From Daucus carota subsp. sativus (Eukaryota > Streptophyta > Magnoliopsida > Apiales > Apiaceae), in assembly GCF_001625215.2 (NCBI RefSeq), contig NC_030385.2, forward strand, positions 25,847,135 through 25,911,134: a stretch of 64,000 nt of DNA. Direction: 5' to 3'. Of the stretch, positions 22,788 to 37,053 are shown in pieces. The position numbers and the translations under genes are program-made. Below the pieces are notes generated by a model. The model was given only the letters and a program-made list of their open reading frames with translations, had not been told where the DNA came from and searched no databases. The stretch's first letter is position 1, and each line of letters begins with the position of its first letter.

Positions 22788-22908
22788 GAGCACGGTTGGA
22801 TAGCTCTATCCTCTGTCGTCCCAGATTCTGGGTTCGACCCTGGCTCACCCCGAGAATTTGTTAGAACAGATACTAACTTGTAAGGCTATAAGTCATATTT
22901 GTCAAAAA
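22788..22908 (+). mobile_element. tRNA-derived SINE with target duplication
   Basis: The 121-bp body has a box A-like GGTTGGATAGCTC near its start and a strong box B (GGGTTCGACCC) about 50 bp later, and it ends in an A tract. A 17-bp direct duplication with one mismatch (AAAATGTARAAAGAAAT) flanks it at 22771-22787 and 22909-22925. These are the hallmarks of LINE-mediated retroposition from a Pol III transcript. Confidence 0.82.
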
Positions 22909-22971
22909 AAAATGTAGAAAGAAATCATGGTCTTTGTATAATATATAGTAATGAAAATCTACTGTCTGAAC

Positions 22972-23415
22972 CATAGTTACATAAGACTGGGTTCGATTCG
23001 AAATGGGGAACGAAATCGGGTACGCGGAACATTAGTTTTATTGAATCCGGTACGATAAAACGTATGGGTACGATTGGTCCTTTTAAAAAGAATTATATAA
23101 TCATATATATAAATTCCATTATAATATACAATTTTAGTTGATAATTTATACATTTATAATTTTTTTCAAAGAAAAAGATATTGAATATTGAATAACAAAT
23201 AAAAGTACACATTTATTGATAAAATAAACTACTTATCATATGACATAGACATGGATCTATTGTTCAGAACAAGAATGAAGTGTGTTCATGCGGGTCATCA
23301 CTTCCGATAATCTGGGTCGCGACCCCGACCGTTTCCATTCACGTTTGCTCCCTCATCGGGTACGAACGATCTGGATCGCGGTACGTGGCAGCGTACCAGT
23401 TTCCTTGTAACTATG
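22972..23415. mobile_element. hAT-like MITE with 8-bp target duplication
   Basis: Short terminal inverted repeat CATAGTTAC / GTAACTATG. GTCTGAAC flanks both ends exactly (22964-22971 and 23416-23423). Interior has GGGTACG-type repeats near both ends and an AT-rich centre. No coding capacity. Confidence 0.8.
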
Positions 23416-23423
23416 GTCTGAAC

Positions 23424-24092
23424 TAGGGATGGGCGCGGGGGCACTTCGGGGTCGGGGATAGCGGGGTCGGGGAGTGCTATCCCCGACTTCGATCTCCGAA
23501 TTCAATACCCGTCCCCGACCCCGCCCCGAACCCCGAACCGGGATTATTTTCCTCCCCGATCTCCACCTCGAACGGAGAACGGGGATCCCCGCGGGGATTC
23601 GGGGAATTTTAATTTTTAATAAAAGAATAATAACCTTATAATATATAATATATTTTTAATAAAAAACAAACTACTAACTCCTAATATATTAATAATATAA
23701 TATTGCTTTATATTTTCAGTATCAAATCATATTAAAATTGATTTATAATATAAATAAATGACAATTTAAAATATATTATATTACAATATATTTATTATCA
23801 ATCAATAAAAATAATGATCATTTTTTAATTTTAATTATATTATAAAAGTTACCTATTTTTAATAATATATTTAGTATAATATATAAATATATTATTATTT
23901 ATATATATACACAATCGGGATCGGGGATCGGGGCGGGGAGACACCAATCCCCGACCCCGCCCCGATCCCCGAATTTTTTATAATACTTTCCCCGATCCCC
24001 GCCCCGCCCCCGAAAAATTCCCTGAATCCCCGACCCGAACGGGGCGGGGATCGGATCGGGGTCGAGCGGGGCGGGGTGAATGCCCATCCCTA
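23424..24092. mobile_element. hAT MITE with GC-rich arms (TAGGGATGGGC family), copy 1
   Basis: Terminal inverted repeat TAGGGATGGGC, close to the TAGGGATG start of Ac-type hAT termini. Both arms are built from repeated GGGGATCGGGG / CCCCGATCCCC motifs around an AT-rich centre of about 290 bp. GTCTGAAC flanks it at 23416-23423 and 24093-24100. The open frame inside it (23899-24087) is only the GC-rich repeat. Confidence 0.88.
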
Positions 24093-24244
24093 GTCTGAAC
24101 TTAGTTTATCAATTAGCATTTCAACTGAACCAAGCCAAATTAGTAATATTCCAGGATATAAAATCTTAATATTACTTTCCCTTTTATGGAATAATAATCC
24201 ACCTCATGGTATCCAGAAGGAACCACAACTCCTTGAACTGGCAG

Positions 24245-24377
24245 TTATTCAGGCTTCAGTGATACCTCCAAGTTGGCGCTTATGTAATAAGGATTGTCCC
24301 GCTGCCCAGAGTACTGAATACAAATGCTAACATGGATTTCCATCTCGTCAGAGTGAGTTTCAAGTGATATCGGCATG
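24245..24377 (-). other. Short exon-like frame, unassigned
   Basis: Reads MPISLETHSDEMEIHV, then CIQYSGQRDNPYYISA and NLEVSLKPE before TAA, preceded by an acceptor-like GGTTCAG. Composition looks coding, but no family was recognised. It may belong with the frames at 18580-19235 or be an independent relic. Confidence 0.25.
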
Positions 24378-25054
24378 CTGAACCAGCTCTTTACATATTT
24401 AATGGATCATCTAACAGCACATAACATGCATCAAGATCACCGGTTTGCTCAATTAAGCTAATGCTGTAGTACATTGCTTAGTTAGTTAGTTGTAGCTGAT
24501 CAGGCTTCAAGTACATTGCTATACAAAGACTGAGCTAAATCTTTAATTAGTTGAATGCTTACTCAAATTATGCTAAATCAACAAAGTGCACCCCGACATA
24601 TCAAGTTCTATTTTTCAGCTCATCTTAATTAAGTACTGTTGTCTTCTGCTAATGTTTGTTCAACAATTGATGAAAAAACAACTAATTTGGAGAAAAAGCA
24701 CATACATTTAATTGGTGATGCTAACAAGGTAACTGCAGAATTGGTTTTGTCTATTACGAAACCCTTATGTGGTAAGGGCCACTTAACTAAAGATCTATTT
24801 TGTCTTCACTCTTGCAACTAATCAAACTCAAGCTTATTAATAATCAGTTTTAGCATTAGAAATTCGTAATCAGTTATCCAAAATGTCAAAATGAGCAGAA
24901 GTAGGATTAAACCTGTAAAAATAAGTATGAGTTCCATGTACCCCCTGAGGTGGTTAGTGTAGCTCTGCCTGAATCCTCTGATGCCAACTAAAAGTAAGTC
25001 AAATACGTATAGACCATACTCTTCTTAGTTGGCATACAGGGAGCCAGGCAGATC

Positions 25055-25322
25055 ATTCACTCCCCTCGCTTCCTTCTCCAGACTCATTACCTTTAACCTT
25101 CTTGATGCAGCCCTGATTCCGAAGCCCCTGTAGAACACAATGTAAATCATTTGCTAATGGTAAGTATCAATGCATGGAATCAAGCATGCTACATAGCTAG
25201 AATAATTTAGTACATAAATTCAGGCGAACTAATTGTTAACTACATTCAACAAAATCTTAAATTGACATACTGTTTCGTAGGCTCTCGACTGAGGAGTCAT
25301 AATAGTCTATCTTCAACAATTA
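25055..25322 (-). other. Possible two-exon small ORF or 5' exons of an unassigned gene
   Basis: On the minus strand ATG near 25301 gives MTPQSRAYET and a donor-like GT. After an acceptor (GTTCTACAG near 25129) a frame continues GLRNQGCIKKVKGNESGEG to a TGA. Joined, this would be about 34 residues. Alternatively AAAG/GTAATG inside it is another donor, making these the first exons of a longer gene. Upstream TTTAAATA near 25427 could be the TATA element. Weak evidence. Confidence 0.2.
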
Positions 25323-26527
25323 AGCTCATAAGCTTTCCTTGTATGAGACTGCAGTACCTATAATTAATAAATATGCATGATGAAAAGATGTAATGCGATA
25401 TGCTTGAGATGCAGGAGTTATGGTGGGTATTTAAAGGAGTGACTAGAAGGAAATGACAGGAGAAAGTCCAGGAGATGAGGCTGAGGAGAGTTCAATAGGT
25501 AACATGCATTAAGCCAAGAGCTCTGAAGTTTAAGTATATATTTGGTTTATATATGCATACTTTTGGCTTTTCTTTCATTGGAAAAAACGATGTTATTTCC
25601 TCTCAGTAGACATTACTGTATAATAATAAATTGATTATATTAAAACTTGTACATAAGAATTTCTGGCAGTTTCTTTCCAAGAAAAGATATGACAATAATT
25701 ACTTTTAGTGCATGATTAAGGTATTTGATACTATGAGACGAGGCCACTGTATGAGACAAGTACAGCGCTAATGTGTGTCTGGTTGACGGATTTTCTAACG
25801 TCCGATTATTTGTTTAACCAAGTCTTTTGTAAATACTAAATATAACACATACTCTAAATAATAGACATAGATCTGGATGCAGAGGACTTTATACTTCATG
25901 AAGTTACTCAACAGACTAGCTTTACTTCTTACAAACCTGATTGACTGATTGCTTGGTCACAAGGTTTTGGAATATGATGAAATTTGTTGCGATTTAATAA
26001 AAATGAAGCTTCATAAGTTTGAAGAAACAAACAAGCCATTACCATTAATCTGCAACGGCTCCTGCTGCTATTAAGATTGGTGACTGCAATTTCAGTAGTT
26101 AAGCTGCTAATAGCTTTGATTCTCAGTTAGATCGTAATTTTCCAGCACGACAGCATACAGCCAGTGACGGATTCATCCTCCCTAGCCACATTGTTAAGTT
26201 ATTCAGCAGCATCTGCAACCAGACTCTGTTTTGGTTCAAGCATTGGTGTATGATAAAACTGTGTGCGAATGCTTAAATATATTCTCTGCAGTCTTCTTTA
26301 CAATGAAACTAATAGAGATTATACAAATGTAAACATACAAGATTCATCCATGTCATTTATACCATCTTGGGTTATCAGTTTCCGTCCTTGTAGATTTCTG
26401 CTGCTTACAGAGCACTGGTCATTGCAGTTCATTTGTTTATCAAATCATCTGAAAATTGACACGGCTGGTGAAGGGGATTCCCATAATCTAACTGAAGCTC
26501 ACACAAAGAAATGCAGCTAAACACTAT

Positions 26528-26797
26528 GGTTGCGTTCACTTGGATGGAATGAAATGAAACATTATAAAAACGTTTTATGGAGAAAGAAGATAGTCTGAGA
26601 AGGTAGTAACTAAATATGACTGAGTTTAATTTCTTATGGTAAGATTGTAGTGAAGAAGTGGATTAGATTTCTAGTTCAAGTTTTGGAATGGAATGATGGA
26701 ATGAATGAACATTATAAACATTTTCTCCAACACCCCAATTTAGAGCTAAATTCCATTCCATTCTCCTCCATTCCGTTCCATCCAAGTAAACGCAACC
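26528..26797. mobile_element. MITE-like element (GGTTGCGTT termini)
   Basis: Left end GGTTGCGTTCACTTGGATGG and right end CCATCCAAGTAAACGCAACC are inverted repeats of each other. The 270-bp interior repeats GGAATGAA and CATTATAAA motifs. I could not define a target duplication, so the superfamily is open. Confidence 0.7.
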
Positions 26798-27249
26798 GAA
26801 GTGTCCAGACAGTCAGTAAGCATTATGTGACAAATTATGTTGCTGTCAAGGCAGTTCAAGGATAAAATGAAGCTTCTTTAACTACTTTCTTCAGTGTAGT
26901 TTCTTCTTTTAACTCTTCCTTGTGTTTCTGGAGAACTGACCAACATAGCAACACAATTACTTGTAATCCTATAAAGTTTATATACCACTTGACCAAATAC
27001 AAGTTCTTCTGCCACATTAACTCAATAGTTTGTCATTTGCAGTGTTTGATCAGATTTTTGTGCCTTTTAGGCACCTTTATTTTCCACGGCCACTGAACTC
27101 TATGAACTGTGATGCAGACTTAGGAATGGAAATCAAAATGGAAACAATGGAACATAAAAACATCTGATTTATATATATACTAGTGAGAAAATCATATATT
27201 ACAATACTTCATAGTTTTCTAGGAAACAAAATTAAATTGAAGAAAGGCC

Positions 27250-30238
<2,989 letters not shown>

Positions 30239-30295
30239 CGAAACGGACTTATTGTATTTGATCGCTTCTACTTCTATTGTGCTGTGTTGCATGTA

Positions 30296-30305
30296 CTTAT
30301 ATATA
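30296..30305 (-). promoter_or_regulatory. TATA box of the P450 gene
   Basis: Minus-strand TATATATAAG lies 58 bp upstream of the chosen ATG (30238). It predicts a short 5' UTR of roughly 30 nt and excludes the farther upstream in-frame ATG at 30328. Confidence 0.55.
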
Positions 30306-31136
30306 GAGATATAGATGGTTAGATGCAACTATGCAAGTGATGAAACTAGTTATTTATAGAATCATGGAGCCAGCTTTGACGGATTATATACAGTGGCCAG
30401 AGGACAGCGTATAGTATACTAATAAACTACAACATAGGAATGACTCAAGTCTCAACATGCTTAAAAAGATGGACTCAAGTGGTGAGAAATCGGGAACAAC
30501 TAATTTATCTTAATGTTTATTAATGTTTGTTCACAAAATAAAAAATGATAATTATTTAATTAACCAGATGATGAGCAATTTCAAATATTTTACATCACTA
30601 AACTAAACTATTATAACATATATGCAATTGGAACTTCAATTTTACCCATTCACACAAATTATAATTTAAATAAATTTAGTAATAAATATTTGATATTAAA
30701 ATTTACCGGTCGATATTTTTTATTAAAAATTTGAAATATTATATATGTGTGCGCGTACTAGTGTTCAAATACAAATAAAAATCATATAAAAATTACAAAC
30801 TAATTTAAGTCATTACATCAATATCAATACGATCTAATGGTCCCGTCGAATTCACCATGCTGGCCATTCCACACTCATTGCATAGAATCCCTCCGTTTTT
30901 AATTTGATTTTTCTCATCAGTCGATTCACTTTTTTGAAATCCGACTTCACTGTATTTTTCTTAATCTCTCAATAATCAATTTTCATACCTTATTTGATAT
31001 ATTTCAATGTGATAAATAAGTTTTTTAGTTTTTATTTGAATAAAAATTTGTAATGTAATAGACCCCTATATATACACACTAATCATCTTAATTATACAAC
31101 CAAGTTAATTATTAGTTATCATATGTATTATATTTA
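30306..31136. other. P450 upstream region
   Basis: AT-rich; no gene or transposon terminus seen. It should contain the P450 promoter, but I do not recognise specific response elements with confidence. Confidence 0.4.
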
Positions 31137-31750
31137 TAGGGATGGGCACGGGGGCACTTCGGGGTCGGGGAGTACTATCCCCGAACTCAATCTTTTTCCC
31201 CGACCCCGAACGGGGATTATTTTCCTCCCAGATCCCCGCCCCGAACAGGGAACGGGGATCTCCGCGGGGATTTGGGGAAATATATTTTTTAATAAAATAA
31301 TAATAACTTTGTAATATAATATACTTTTTAATAAAAAAGCAAACTACTAACTCCTAATATACTAATAAAATGATATTATCTCATATTTTCAGCATCAAAT
31401 CATATTATAATCGACAATTCTAAAATATATTATATTATAATATAATTATAATTGATTCAATAAAGGATAAAGTTTATTTTTTAATTTTCATAATATAAAA
31501 GGTATCTATTTTTAATAATTTATTTAGTATAATATATATAACCATATATAAATATATTATTATATATATATAATCGGGGTCGGGGATCGGAGCGGGGAGA
31601 CACGAATCCCCTACCACGCCCCGATCCCCGAATTTTTTTTAAAATTTTCCCCGATCCCCGCCCCGCTCCCGAAAATTTTCCCGAATCCCCGACCCGAACA
31701 GGGCGGGGATCGGCTCAGGAGTGAGCGGGGCGGGAGAATGCCCATCCCTA
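31137..31750. mobile_element. hAT MITE with GC-rich arms (TAGGGATGGGC family), copy 2
   Basis: Same termini (TAGGGATGGGC), same GGGGATCGGGG-type arms and same AT-rich centre as the element at 23424-24092. An exact 8-bp duplication, TATATTTA, lies at 31129-31136 and 31751-31758. The two copies are clearly one family, diverged mainly in the centre. Confidence 0.9.
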
Positions 31751-32706
31751 TATATTTACCTAAAAAAATGTTCATCTTAGATCCATGTTCTACTTTTCAG
31801 CAATCCTATTTTTTCTCTCTTATAGTCACAAAATTCTTATTTTTAATTCAATTTTCTCTTGAAATCTCTTCATTTCCAGTCAAATTGATCACAAAATCGT
31901 AATCTTTATTTTATTATCTTTCGATTGGTATCACTTTTTCATTATTTAGATAGCTAATTATTTTTTGTATCATCTACTTAAATTATTTATGTTCGTTTTG
32001 AAAGAATGTCATAGTTAATGATTTTTATCGTATTAGACGATTTTATTTTATCGCTAATTAACGATTGTGTCATTCTAGATAACTTTGTTTTGTTGCCTGA
32101 CATTTGATTCCTTCTTTTCATCCTCCCTTTCTCTCCGTCTTTTTTTCTTCCTTTCCATAAATCTTGTGTGTTTTAGCTACGTTTTTTTTCAGTTTTTCAA
32201 TATGACCAAATTTTCAGCCCATCTCTGCATGAACTTTGGTCGGTAAATTTTTTTAAATGAAAATTCTCTTTTTCTTTCTTAGATTCGCGATTTTTTGTTT
32301 TTATCCGAATATTTCTTTCAGACGTCAAGAATTTTAATCCAAATTTTACTACAAAACCTCTGATTTCATAAACTACAAAACCCTGAAAAAATACTAATTC
32401 TCTGATTAAGAGATTTTGTGGTTGTCACTTGGAATAATATTACTATTACGAGAACAAGATTTTTTAGTTAGTTCTCTTTTTAGTTTTCTTCGACAATTTT
32501 ACTAATGTTTTAACAACTAATCTGGTATTTGGCTAGCAAATGTGATATCTGATCGATAAATTCTATTCAATAAAAATGTTTTTCGATTCAATTTTTTTCA
32601 TTTTTCAGCAAAATCAGATCCGTCATCGTCTGGGCGATGTGGGTCGCGCATCCTGCGGGCACGACTAATGTGCAGTGCGGCACAAAACTCTAAAGCTAGT
32701 TACATA
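31751..32706. other. Spacer without recognised features
   Basis: T-rich and AT-rich sequence; no gene or transposon end found apart from the Stowaway terminus at its right edge. Confidence 0.4.
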
Positions 32707-33280
32707 CTCCCTCCATCTCGCCAATTTTATACGTTTATTATTTACACACATTTCAATATATATAAAATACTAGCTTTAAACCTGTGCAAAGCACGGGCGG
32801 CTATATAATTTTAAGCTAATTATTAATTATTATATAATAATAATATATATTAATGATAGTAAATTTATTTTTTTATTCTTAACTAATTATAAATTATATT
32901 TAAAAGAATAATGTCATAATGGTGGAGTTTTTATCTTGTAGTATATCAAACTGTTTAGAGATGTAAGACTACGAGAACTCTATGTGTAGCAGACTTTTAG
33001 TTATAAAATGAATCACCAAACCAACATGACCAAACCAAAATTTTGTACGACGACCAATTATAGTCATGTTGGCTTATTATAGTATAGATAGATAGATAGA
33101 TAATAGATAGTATAGATAATTTTATAAGATTTTTCTAAAATTCTTATTTTTGTAATAGAATTTTAAACATCAGATTTTTTATTCGGAAAAAGTAATTTAA
33201 AAATATATTAGAAAGTTATATTTTAAAATAATATTTAAAAATATCCAAAAATAACGAACGCAGATGAATAAAACAGAGAG
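32707..33280. mobile_element. Diverged Stowaway MITE split by a Helitron
   Basis: Left CTCCCTCCATCTC after TA (32705-32706) and right CAGAGAG before TA (33281-33282). The right end has decayed from the consensus. With the 319-bp Helitron insert removed, the Stowaway would be about 255 bp, like the other copies here. Confidence 0.55.
32770..33088 (-). mobile_element. Short non-autonomous Helitron nested in a Stowaway
   Basis: On the minus strand it begins A/TCTATACTATAATAAGCC and ends with hairpin CCCGTGCTTTGCACAGG, then TTTAAAGCTAG/T. That is the 5' TC, 3' hairpin and CTAG pattern inserted between A and T. No terminal inverted repeats or target duplication, as expected for Helitrons. A GATA microsatellite adjoins its 5' end. 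Confidence 0.7.
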
Positions 33281-33757
33281 TACTACTAGGCATTTAGCTC
33301 GCCACTCACCACTGAACTAGGGCCGCGCGCGCAGTGTGTATATCTCTGAGAAACGAGACTGCATGCCTCATTAATGTTCTCGATTAAAATTTTAGAATGG
33401 TCCGAGACACGGGGAGGGAATGATATGGATAAAGGATAATCTAGTGTTGGTCATATTGGATGGTCCATCAAAATTGTTGAGCGACCCCATACAAGAATAT
33501 TTTGCAAAATGTGCTTCGTTTGTCTTGGGTGAATGATAATAATTCAACAAAGACATTCCGAACACCTTGAAAACCTTCCATGTGGCTGTATTGCTTCTTC
33601 TTTGAGTGTCTTTTGAATTTATTCAAAAAATGTCAAAATAATTTAATTATATATTTAAGCTAGGGACCGTTAGTATGTAGTGTCATTTTGATGTTGTATT
33701 ATTCTTCAAAAAATATAAATAAGTTCTTAGCACTATTAATAATCATTCAACTATATA

Positions 33758-34004
33758 CTCCCTCCATCCCTGTTTGACTTTTGAATGATCAAATTGACCA
33801 AATTTTGACTGTGATTTACAGATATAATATAATGTTTAAAAATTAAGAAGAATTGTGTCTTTATAAAGCACATACAATATACAATAAAAATGTAATTTTT
33901 AGTTTTTTAAAATAATAACAATTTTGTTTTTTATGCTTGGTCAAAAATTGGTCAGTTTGACCGTTGAAAGTCAAAACAGGACACTTAAAATGAGATAGAG
34001 GGAG
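33758..34004. mobile_element. Stowaway MITE
   Basis: CTCCCTCCATCCCTGTTTGA at the left and the related inverted TAGAGGGAG at the right, flanked by TA on both sides. Subterminal GGTCAAAATTGACC-type repeats can pair with each other. Tc1/mariner-derived, non-coding. Confidence 0.85.
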
Positions 34005-34891
34005 TATAATATTAAAAAATAAAATAATATAAACTTAAATTATATACTTTTTACCAATTAGATAATTACACGATTATATTTTTATATTGAGAATTATCTT
34101 TTAAGTTGTGCGTTATTTTAGGATGCAAATATGTTGACACACAATCCCGGGTAGAACTTGAAATTGATGTATAACTTGCCTCACCAAATTTCAATCTCAT
34201 TGGAAGTTTGAGATTTGGGATGATTTATAGGTTTAATTAGCAGTCAGTGGATTGAAATAAATTTTAGAATCTAAAATCTAATTTTGAAAAAACTATTTTA
34301 AGGAGTTTTTTTGGTTAAAAGTTTTGTTTTGTGTCAGAAAAAACTAATCAATCAACTATTACCAAACAGTTTTACGAGATACAATTGATTTAATCCGTTA
34401 ATTAAAACATCTACTATAATCAGCTAGTCAAAACATCTAATTCAATCCTTAATAGTTAACCGCTAATTTTCAAACAGTCCAACATATTATCAATACTTAA
34501 TGATATACTAATACTTCCTCGTATTTATAGCGCTGTTATCACTTTTTTATTTACTCTATATAAAGTCACTATTCGTAATATTTTATCACATATATCGTCC
34601 AAATCTATTTATTAGCAGTTGCAACCAAATCCTACTAAACATATCATGTTTGCACGTTTAAACGCATTTGATAGAAAAGATTTTTGAAATTGTAAAATAA
34701 CATGTATCGTAGCAGAAACTCTAGTCAAGTCTCATTTCAAATTAATTTTTCTTAAGAGATCACATAGTAGATAGTTTCAAAAAAAAAAGATCATATAGTA
34801 GATAATACACGAGACAAATAATGTTACATTTAAAGAAGAGAAGGGCCACTTCCTCCTAAAAAGAAAAAAGAAAAATATAGTACATGTTATT
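34005..34891. other. Spacer left of the Copia element
   Basis: AT-rich; nothing recognised. It ends in the Copia target duplication TTATT (34887-34891). Confidence 0.4.
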
Positions 34892-35132
34892 TGTTATAAT
34901 ATGGATGTCTCTAGATTTTTCTAGAGCAACCTCTTGATCTTTCCAAAGGCATAACTCTTGACCTTTGGCTTTTCAAATTCATGTACTTTGGCTTTTGGAT
35001 TTCTCTACATGTGTTCTAGTGAGCCTATAAATAGGTCTCAAGTCATCTTGTAATTGACACACTTGAAATGAAATACAATGGCTTCTCTCTCATATTTATC
35101 TTATATATAATATATACAATATATTTCTAATA
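34892..35132 (+). repeat. 5' LTR of the Copia element
   Basis: 241 bp, TGTTATAATATGG to TTCTAATA. A TATA-like CCTATAAATAGG near 35026 should drive transcription from within this LTR. Confidence 0.93.
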
Positions 35133-35150
35133 CGTTATCAGCACGAATTG
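35133..35150 (+). other. Primer binding site region of the Copia element
   Basis: The sequence directly after the LTR is CGTTATCAGCACGAATTG, a form common just inside plant Copia 5' LTRs. It differs from the usual initiator-Met form TGGTATCAGAGC, so the priming tRNA is not certain. Confidence 0.5.
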
Positions 35151-35916
35151 CTCGTTCAAGAAGTTTAGTAGTTTGCTTAAAGATTTAGAGGCACAATCTC
35201 TTATATCTCATTCATACTAAAGTTTGATCACACACGTTTTTTTTAGCGTTGTCACATGCAAGCACATTTGATGGTTACGAAAAAAAAAAATATTTGATTA
35301 ATGTGGGTAACTAGTTTATCTGTGACAAACATGGTTTGCCAGGCTAAATTTTTTTATGCACATTTTTTTTTATGTCACCAAGTTCAATTTGTATGCTATT
35401 ATAGTTCAACATGTCGTCACCTCTTGAACATTTTTGCTACTAAATAATATTTAGTGAATAATTATATGCTACCTTTAAGGAATGATGCAACTCTAGTATG
35501 TTAAAAACCAAGAATTTGGTTAATGATTCTCTGGCCGCTGTGATTTTATTACGTGGTGTTCTTTTTGATGTATATCCTATGCTTTGGGTAGTTGGCTAGG
35601 TCACCGGAGTAACTATAGTTTCCGTGCGTATATTCAAAGAAAAAAAAAATCTTTAAGAATAAGAATAAAAATTTTATAGGTTATCTTCTATTAATTTTAT
35701 TTTAGTCATTATTGTATGTGCATTATAGTTTAGAAAGTAACTAAAATTATTAGAGTAATTTTATTGATAATCTTTTATTATTATTGCATGATGAGACTTG
35801 ATATTTTAATCTGTATTAGCTTGGTTAATTTTTGAGATTGCACTTGTGATTTATTAGTTTTATAATCATTCTGTTTGTTTAATATATTTTACTAACATTT
35901 TTGTATAGTTTACAAT

Positions 35917-36954
35917 ATGTCAAACTTTACAAAACTTGAATTCGAGGCTCTTGATATTACGGGAAAGAATTACTTGTCATGGATATTGGATATTGAAATT
36001 CACTTGGCTGCACAAGGGCTCGGAAATACAATTAAAGAGGAAAATCAAGAGACCGAGTCAAACCGCGCAAAAGCTATGATCTTTCTTCGCCGCCATCTTC
36101 ATGAAGCACTTAAAAGTGAATATCTGACAGTAAAAAATCCACTTGAATTGTGGAAAAGTTTAAAGGATAGGTATGATCATCAAAAGACCGTGATTCTTCC
36201 AAAAGCTCGTTATGATTGGATGCATCTGAGGCTGCAAGATTTCAAAACCGTCAGTGAATATAACTCCGCACTTTTTAAAATAAGTTCTCAATTAAAATTG
36301 TGCGGAGAAAATATTACTGATGCGGATATGTTAGAAAAAACTTTCTCAACCTTTCATGCCTCAGATGTAGTCCTCCAGCAACAATATCGTGAAAAAGGTT
36401 TTACAAAATATTCAGATTTGATTTCTTGTCTTCTTGTTGCTGAACAAAATAATAAACTTTTGATGAAGAATCATGAGTCTCGCCCAACTGGATCTCGCCC
36501 ATTCCCTGAAGCGAATGCGGCAACATACAATTATGGGCGTGGACGAGGTGGCGGGCGTGGAAGAAGTGGTAATCGCGGACGAGGACGTGGACGTGGTTTT
36601 GCTCGTGGACAAGGAACCCGTGGTCGTGGATATAAAATCCATAATTATCCTATTTTCAAGAATGATACATCTAATCCCAACCCGAAGTTGGAGAACAATA
36701 TTAATAAAGATAAAGGAAAAGGGGTTGTTGAAAGTACATGTTATAGATGTGGAGTGAAGGGGCATTGGTCGCGTACCTGTCGTACGCCAAAACACTTGGT
36801 TGAACTTTACCAAGCATCACTCAAAGACAAGGGAAAGAATGTCGAAACAAATTTGGTTTGTGGAGAGAACGAGCACGCTGACGACCTCCTCAAAATGACG
36901 TATTTAGATGCAGCTGACTTTTATGAGAATCCTACTACTCTGAATGATAACTAA
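35917..36954 (+). CDS. gag: Copia gag polyprotein
   Basis: 345 aa. Residues about 20-200 form the UBN2-type gag core (NYLSWILDIEIHL, PLELWKSLKDRYDHQKTVIL, WMHLRLQDFKTVSEYNSALF). An Arg-Gly-rich region follows at about 208-245, and a CCHC zinc knuckle at about 275 (CYRCGVKGHWSRTC, spacing CX2CX4HX4C). Gag builds the cytoplasmic virus-like particle and binds the RNA genome. It ends in TAA 99 bp before the pol ATG and is in the same frame, so pol would need readthrough, reinitiation or splicing to be made. Confidence 0.92.
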   Translation: MSNFTKLEFEALDITGKNYLSWILDIEIHLAAQGLGNTIKEENQETESNRAKAMIFLRRHLHEALKSEYLTVKNPLELWKSLKDRYDHQKTVILPKARYDWMHLRLQDFKTVSEYNSALFKISSQLKLCGENITDADMLEKTFSTFHASDVVLQQQYREKGFTKYSDLISCLLVAEQNNKLLMKNHESRPTGSRPFPEANAATYNYGRGRGGGRGRSGNRGRGRGRGFARGQGTRGRGYKIHNYPIFKNDTSNPNPKLENNINKDKGKGVVESTCYRCGVKGHWSRTCRTPKHLVELYQASLKDKGKNVETNLVCGENEHADDLLKMTYLDAADFYENPTTLNDN

Positions 36955-37053
36955 AATATATTATGTACCTTTTGTTTCGCTTATATTATGTTTGTGTTTC
37001 TTTCTAATGATTATCACTTTTACTAATAGATATTTATCTAATATTGAAGCAAT

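Larger units (their letters stand above)
24101..27249. other. Region between the transposon block and the P450 gene
   Basis: Apart from the two weak frames and the MITE-like element listed separately, no gene or RNA is recognised. Plus-strand frames at 24639-24821, 26263-26520 and 26650-26865 show no family resemblance; the last lies over the MITE-like repeat. Confidence 0.4.

Noticed and set aside
22788..22908. Possible tRNA gene because of box A and box B
   Set aside because: No cloverleaf was recognised, and it has an A tail and target duplication, so it is a SINE.
24639..24821. 60-codon plus-strand frame
   Set aside because: No similarity, no context; chance frame.
26650..26865. 71-codon frame
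   Set aside because: Lies over the terminal repeat of the MITE-like element.
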